A stretch of DNA of 8,988 bases from Croceicoccus sp. (GTDB taxonomy: Bacteria; Pseudomonadota; Alphaproteobacteria; Sphingomonadales; Sphingomonadaceae): NCBI GenBank assembly GCA_029936705.1, contig JAPYSD010000105.1, positions 1 to 8,988 on the forward strand, given 5' to 3'. This document shows, piece by piece, positions 5,570-8,988 of the stretch. Under the pieces are notes generated by a model. The model saw only the letters and a list, made by a program, of their open reading frames with translations, ran no database searches and was not told the origin of the DNA. The stretch's first letter is position 1. Each line of letters opens with the position of its first letter. The position numbers were made by a program, and so were the translations under genes.

Positions 5570-6331
5570 ATGGGTGAACGCAAGAAGATCTGGACCGCCA
5601 CCCTCGTCGTCATCGGCGACGAGATCCTGTCGGGCCGCACGCATGACAAGAATATCGCGCAGGTGGCCAGCTGGCTGCAGGTACAGGGCATCCGCCTGGC
5701 CGAAGTGCGCGTCGTTCCCGACGACCAGGGCGCGATCGTCGAGGCGGTGAACGCGTTGCGGCAGCGCAACGATTATCTGTTCACGACCGGCGGCATCGGG
5801 CCGACGCATGACGACATCACCGTCGACGCGGTATCGGCGGCCATGGGGGTCGATGTCATCGTCCATCCCGAGGCGCGCGCCTTGCTCGAAGCCTATTACG
5901 ACACGCGGGGCGGGCTGAACGATGCGCGGCTGCGCATGGCGCGCACGCCCGAGGGGGCGGAACTGATCCCCAATCGCTATTCGGGCGCGCCGGGCATTCG
6001 CATCGGCAACGTGTTCCTGATGGCGGGGGTGCCCAACATCACCGCGGGCATGCTGGACGCGCTGACCGGCACGCTGGAAGGCGGCGATCCGGTGCTGTCC
6101 GAGACCATCGGCTGCTGGATCGCGGAGAGCGAGGTCGCCGATTTGCTGCGCGAGGTCGAGGCGGCGCATGACGGCGCGCAGATCGGCAGCTATCCGTTCT
6201 TCCGCGAGGGCCGGGTGGGCGCGAATTTCGTCATCCGTTCGACCGATTCCGACCTGCTGGCCAGCTGCGTCCACACGCTGTGCGAAGGGCTGGGCGAGCT
6301 GGGCCGCGAGTTCACGCCCGGCGGGATCTGA
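5570..6331 (+). CDS. Stand-alone CinA-type molybdopterin-binding domain protein (COG1058-like)
   Basis: A 253-residue protein resembling the N-terminal half of CinA, with the MoaB/MogA-like fold. It shows TLVVIGDEILSGRTHDKN (11-28), the TTGGIGPTHDDIT loop (72-84) that binds cofactor-like ligands in this superfamily, and GAPGIRIGNVFLMAGVP (139-155). Full-length CinA (about 400 residues) continues into a PncC-like nicotinamide-nucleotide amidohydrolase domain; that domain is absent here, so I do not use the name cinA. Residues about 170-250 (including GSYPFF at 206-211) look like the COG1058 C-terminal subdomain, so the protein appears whole. COG1058 proteins have been linked to ADP-ribose or FAD-type pyrophosphatase activity; whether that applies here is unknown. 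The start follows nusG by 57 bp, with no strong ribosome site (CCACCGGCC before ATG). It converges with the peptidase gene, 16 bp apart. Confidence 0.88.
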   Translation: MGERKKIWTATLVVIGDEILSGRTHDKNIAQVASWLQVQGIRLAEVRVVPDDQGAIVEAVNALRQRNDYLFTTGGIGPTHDDITVDAVSAAMGVDVIVHPEARALLEAYYDTRGGLNDARLRMARTPEGAELIPNRYSGAPGIRIGNVFLMAGVPNITAGMLDALTGTLEGGDPVLSETIGCWIAESEVADLLREVEAAHDGAQIGSYPFFREGRVGANFVIRSTDSDLLASCVHTLCEGLGELGREFTPGGI

Positions 6332-6347
6332 GGCGCTTCGCCGCGCT

Positions 6348-7907
6348 CTATTCGGTACCCGCCGGCGGGTCCTCGCCACCCGGCGAGGCATCGGTTTCCT
6401 CTTCGGCGAGCAAGGCGAAGCGGAACGGCTTTCCTTCTTCCGCGGCAATAAGCTCCGCGACCGAGCGGCGTGCGATGTCCGCGCGTGTCCCGCCGTGGGG
6501 ATCCGCCACGACCGGCGCGAACGCCTGGCGGGCCAGCGCGATCCTGCCGGTCTGGGCGTACATGAAGGCCAGGCTCATCGACAGGTCCTTGTCGAAAGGC
6601 GCCAGCTCGGTCGCGCGGATCAATGCCTTCTGGGCATGTTCGCTGGGTTCGAGCCCGCGATCCGCATAGCTGCGATAGAGATAGATCAGCGGCAGGGGAT
6701 TGTCGAAATCCAGCTTGTTCAACCCGCCGAACGCACGGATCGCCTGGCCATAGGCGGCCTGCTGGTCCTCGGCATCATGGGCCTTGCGATAGAGCGCGAG
6801 CGCCTTTTGCAGATGGGCGTTCGGCACCGCGCCGTCGATGGCAATCGCCCGATCGGCGACGGCAACGGCCTCGTCGTAATAGCCCGCGTCGACTTCGGCT
6901 TCGGCCAGTGCTGCCAGCACGCGAGCATCGCCCGGGTAACGTGCCGCAATCTCGCGGGCTTTGGGCAAGAGCTCCAGCGCTTCGTCGTGCGTGACGCCGC
7001 TTTGCGAACGGGCGACCACGGGCAGCATCTCGTCAAAACCCTCGCTGACGCCGAAGACGCCGACCGGGCGAATGGGCAGCATCTCCGGGGTCAGCCGATA
7101 GGTGAGCATGCGGCGGCTGCGCAGATAGGCGTCGAGGTCATTGTCCAGCTTGTCGAGGTCGCCGAACACTTCCTCGCCCGCCTGCAGCGGCGGGGTTCCT
7201 GTTGCCACCGCCCGCCAATAGGCGTTGAGCTGACCCTTGCGTTCTTCGGAAAACCACAGGTAATGGACGAGGGTCCAGCTGCGGCCATAGAAGTTGTCGT
7301 AGCGCCGCCCCCTTTTCTTGTCGTACAGTTCGGGGTCCAGCAATTGCCGGATCGGCACCTCGACCGCGTATTGCAGTTCGCCGGCGCGGTGGTTGGCCGG
7401 GCGGCCGATCTGCAGCGATCCGTCACGCAATAGCCTGGTCGAGGCAAAGAACTCGGCCAGCCCTTCGCCTAGCCAGCGCGGCATGCCGAAGCGCGACGTC
7501 GAGGTCAGGAAATGGTGTGCGTATTCGTGCAGCAGCACCGTCTGCGAGAAGTCGGGTTCGCTGCCTGATCGGCGCAGCCTGGGCACGAACGCCCGCGACA
7601 TGCCGGCGCCCGGCCGGTAGAAGCCCGCGACGAGGCGGTCGTCCGTGCCGTAGGCCTCGCGCATCTCGCGCTCGTTCCGCAGGACGAAGATGGTGACGCG
7701 GTTGGACGGGCTGGGTGTTTCGGTCTGCTTGCCGGTCAGCCGCTCCATCGCGAAATGATAGCGTTCCAGCATCTCGGCGAAGTGCTGGAGGTCGTCTTCG
7801 CTGTCTTCGGCGTAGATGACGAAATGTTCGCTTTCCGCCTGCAGCCAGCGCGCCTGCGCCGGTGTTGCCATGACAATCGAAATCAGCGCGGCGACCCACA
7901 AGCGCAT
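6348..7907 (-). CDS. Exported DUF1570-type metallopeptidase-like protein with C-terminal TPR-like region
   Basis: A 519-residue protein. The start at 7907 (MRLWVAALIS) gives a Sec signal peptide ending ATPAQA, likely cleaved after Ala19; upstream in-frame codons lack a signal. GGGGGA (7920-7915) lies 7 nt before the ATG. The N-terminal half (about 21-270) is a gluzincin-like peptidase domain: LLHEYAHHF holds the zinc motif HExxH at 127-131, and PRWLGEGLAEFF (143-154) supplies the probable third ligand Glu148. This matches the DUF1570 / peptidase MA-like pattern. The C-terminal half (about 305-470) is alanine-rich paired helices with TPR character (for example DARVLAALAEAEVDAGYYDEAVAVADRA, split here as DARVLAALAEAE at 327-338 and YYDEAVAVADRA at 343-354). 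The tail is acidic. It is probably periplasmic or secreted. All metal ligands are present, so it may be active, but no substrate is known. Confidence 0.85.
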   Translation of the reverse strand: MRLWVAALISIVMATPAQARWLQAESEHFVIYAEDSEDDLQHFAEMLERYHFAMERLTGKQTETPSPSNRVTIFVLRNEREMREAYGTDDRLVAGFYRPGAGMSRAFVPRLRRSGSEPDFSQTVLLHEYAHHFLTSTSRFGMPRWLGEGLAEFFASTRLLRDGSLQIGRPANHRAGELQYAVEVPIRQLLDPELYDKKRGRRYDNFYGRSWTLVHYLWFSEERKGQLNAYWRAVATGTPPLQAGEEVFGDLDKLDNDLDAYLRSRRMLTYRLTPEMLPIRPVGVFGVSEGFDEMLPVVARSQSGVTHDEALELLPKAREIAARYPGDARVLAALAEAEVDAGYYDEAVAVADRAIAIDGAVPNAHLQKALALYRKAHDAEDQQAAYGQAIRAFGGLNKLDFDNPLPLIYLYRSYADRGLEPSEHAQKALIRATELAPFDKDLSMSLAFMYAQTGRIALARQAFAPVVADPHGGTRADIARRSVAELIAAEEGKPFRFALLAEEETDASPGGEDPPAGTE

Positions 7908-7925
7908 TCCTTGATCCCCCAAGCA

Positions 7926-7950
7926 ATGCCGCGACCCCCCGCCGCGGCAT
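7926..7950 (-). promoter_or_regulatory. Hairpin at the 5' end of the DUF1570 mRNA leader
   Basis: ATGCCGCG (7926-7933) and CGCGGCAT (7943-7950) form a perfect 8-bp inverted repeat around a 9-nt loop. In the - strand transcript the loop contains a run of six G. It lies between the candidate start of transcription (near 7953) and the ribosome site (7920-7915), so it would cap the 5' end of the mRNA. It could stabilise the mRNA or affect ribosome access; no T tract, so not a terminator. Confidence 0.6.
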
Positions 7951-7959
7951 GGACACGGC

Positions 7960-7989
7960 TTTATGGCCGAGGGATTACGAAATTGACAA
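7960..7989 (-). promoter_or_regulatory. Candidate promoter of the DUF1570 gene
   Basis: On the - strand TTGTCA (7989-7984, five of six consensus bases) is followed after 17-18 nt by CCATAA/CATAAA (7966-7960). The position, 53-82 bp upstream of the start codon, downstream of the rplA terminator, fits a separate promoter for this gene. The predicted leader is about 46 nt. Confidence 0.55.
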
Positions 7990-8031
7990 TAGTGGCCGCG
8001 GCCATCGGCGCGTTCGGCAGGTAGCTGTTCC

Positions 8032-8071
8032 AAAACAAGAAAGCCGGGAAGCGCGTGGCTTCCCGGCTTTC
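8032..8071 (-). terminator. Rho-independent terminator of the rplK-rplA unit
   Basis: A perfect 14-bp stem, 8058-8071 with 8039-8052 (core AAAGCCGGGAAGC on the + strand), encloses a 5-nt loop. On the - strand it is followed by TTGTTTTG (8038-8031). It starts 28 bp after the rplA stop and separates the ribosomal genes from the DUF1570 gene. It also shows that rplJ-rplL do not follow rplA on this transcript within the window. Confidence 0.93.
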
Positions 8072-8088
8072 CTTACCGGTTCGGCGTC

Positions 8089-8104
8089 GATCAGGCGATC
8101 AGGC
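8089..8104. repeat. 8-bp tandem duplication at the rplA stop codon
   Basis: GATCAGGC occurs twice in direct succession (8089-8096 and 8097-8104). On the - strand the first-read copy contains the rplA stop TGA (8101-8099), and the second repeats a TGA 8 nt later in another frame. Confidence 0.8.
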
Positions 8105-8797
8105 GCCCTGCACCTCGGCAGTGTCGATCTTGAGACCCGGGCCCATCGAGGACGAGACCGAGATCTTCTGGACATACTTGCCCTTGGCGCCCGAGGGCTT
8201 GGCCTTGATCACGGCGTCGACGAAGGCGGTGAAGTTCGCCTTGAGGTCTTCGTCCGAGAACGACAGCTTGCCGATGCCCGAGTGGATGATGCCGGCCTTT
8301 TCGACGCGGTACTGGACCTGGCCGCCCTTGGCGTCCTTGACGGCCTGCGCCACGTTCGGGGTCACGGTGCCCAGCTTGGGGTTCGGCATCAGGCCCTTGG
8401 GGCCCAGCACCTTGCCCAGGCGGCCGACGACGCCCATCATGTCGGGGGTCGCGATCACGCGGTCATAGTCGAGGTTGCCGGCCTGCATGTCTTCCATCAG
8501 GTCCTCGGCGCCGACCTTGTCGGCACCGGCTTCCAGCGCCTTTTCGGCGTTGTCGCCGCGGGCGAAGACGGCGACCTTGACGGTCTTGCCGGTGCCTGCG
8601 GGCAGCGACACCATGCCGCGGACCTGCTGGTCGGCGTGACGCGGGTCGACGCCCAGGTTCATCGCCACTTCCAGCGTCTGGTCGAACTTTGCCGTCTGCA
8701 GGTCGCGCAGCGTGGTCAGCGCCTCGTCAAAGCCGTACAGCTTTTCCGCGTCCAGCTTCTCGGCCAGCATCTTCTGCTTCTTGGTCTGCTTTGCCAT
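8099..8797 (-). CDS. rplA: 50S ribosomal protein L1
   Basis: A 232-residue protein of the large subunit that binds 23S rRNA at the mobile L1 stalk and helps move deacylated tRNA out of the E site. In many bacteria L1 also represses translation of its own L11-L1 mRNA by binding the leader, which here would lie outside the window. The signature region is intact: MMGVVGRLGKVLGPKGLMPN (120-139) followed by PKLGTVTP. The N-terminal KFDQTLEVAMNLGVDPRHAD (37-56) and C-terminal KISVSSSMGPGLKID (211-225) also fit the family. GGAGGG (8811-8806), inside the last codons of rplK, gives a ribosome site 8 nt before the ATG. The gap to rplK is 4 nt, so the two are translationally linked. A strong terminator follows. 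Confidence 0.97.
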   Translation of the reverse strand: MAKQTKKQKMLAEKLDAEKLYGFDEALTTLRDLQTAKFDQTLEVAMNLGVDPRHADQQVRGMVSLPAGTGKTVKVAVFARGDNAEKALEAGADKVGAEDLMEDMQAGNLDYDRVIATPDMMGVVGRLGKVLGPKGLMPNPKLGTVTPNVAQAVKDAKGGQVQYRVEKAGIIHSGIGKLSFSDEDLKANFTAFVDAVIKAKPSGAKGKYVQKISVSSSMGPGLKIDTAEVQGA

Positions 8798-8801
8798 CGG
8801 T

Positions 8802-8988
8802 TCAGCCCTCCACCACTTCGAGGCCCATCGAACGGGCGCTGCCCTCGATGATCTTCATGGCCTGGTCGATATCGTTCGCGTTCAGGTCGGCCATCTTCTG
8901 CTCGGCGATCGCCTGCACGTCGCTGCGCTTGACGGATCCGGCCGAAACCTTGCCCGGCTCCTTCGAGCCCGACTTGAGCTTGGCGGCC
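8802..8988 (-). CDS. rplK: 50S ribosomal protein L11, C-terminal part (5' end outside window)
   Basis: The frame entering from the right edge encodes 61 complete residues and the TGA at 8804-8802. They include KSGSKEPGK, VKRSDVQAIAEQKMADLNAN, and IEGSARSMGLEVVEG, the standard L11 C-terminal RNA-binding domain and tail. L11 binds the GTPase-associated centre of 23S rRNA and is needed for RelA-dependent stringent signalling. It is the upstream gene of the L11-L1 pair; about the first 80 residues and the promoter lie beyond the window. Confidence 0.95.
   Translation of the reverse strand, partial: AAKLKSGSKEPGKVSAGSVKRSDVQAIAEQKMADLNANDIDQAMKIIEGSARSMGLEVVEG

Noticed and set aside
5237..6448. 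Open - strand frame of 403 codons opposite nusG and the CinA-like gene
   Set aside because: Arg/Asp/Ala-rich without domains; nusG and the CinA-like protein are well supported on the + strand.
6168..7433. Open + strand frame of 421 codons opposite the DUF1570 gene
   Set aside because: No recognisable motifs, no ribosome site, and it runs through both the CinA-like gene and the peptidase gene in other frames.
7949..8851. Open + strand frame of 300 codons opposite rplA
   Set aside because: It is antisense to the highly conserved L1 protein and crosses its terminator; composition is that of a shadow frame.

Overview
The window is GC-rich chromosomal DNA (roughly two thirds G+C by eye) that looks like an alphaproteobacterium of the order Sphingomonadales, probably near Erythrobacteraceae. 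The evidence is the order recX / DUF192 / NDUFA12-like / DUF2155 / aat, a complex I accessory subunit of the NDUFA12 (B17.2) type that is typical of alphaproteobacteria and mitochondria, and the protein sequences themselves. The taxonomic placement is inference from recalled family resemblance, not from a search. Almost all of it is ordinary housekeeping DNA. I see no phage, insertion sequence, CRISPR array or defence island.

Left part (1-2413). On the + strand lie the 3' end of recX, a DUF192 lipoprotein, an NDUFA12-type complex I subunit and a DUF2155 lipoprotein. They are packed tightly: recX and the DUF192 gene abut, and the NDUFA12 and DUF2155 genes overlap by GTGA. The leucyl/phenylalanyl-tRNA-protein transferase gene aat faces them from the - strand, and its last 70 bp overlap the end of the DUF2155 gene, with conserved protein sequence on both strands.

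Middle (2490-6331). A tRNA-Trp(CCA) gene with its own promoter is followed by a bidirectional terminator. A - strand AGCS-family sodium/alanine symporter ends at that terminator. After a 310-bp leader region come secE and nusG on the + strand, with three 17-bp tandem repeats between them that begin at the secE stop codon. A gene for a stand-alone CinA-type molybdopterin-binding domain protein follows nusG, probably on the same transcript.

Right part (6348-8988, - strand). A secreted gluzincin-type metallopeptidase-like protein (DUF1570 type: HExxH plus WLGEGLAE) with a C-terminal TPR-like half converges on the CinA-like gene. Upstream of it are a strong terminator, rplA (L1) and the 3' end of rplK (L11).

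The main genome-architecture point is that tRNA-Trp, secE, nusG, rplK and rplA form one co-directional block in many bacteria. Here the parts are all within 6.5 kb, but the block is interrupted twice: by the inverted symporter between the tRNA and secE, and by two unrelated genes plus an inversion between nusG and rplKA. The least understood genes are those for the two lipoproteins flanking the NDUFA12 subunit and the DUF1570 peptidase-TPR protein.
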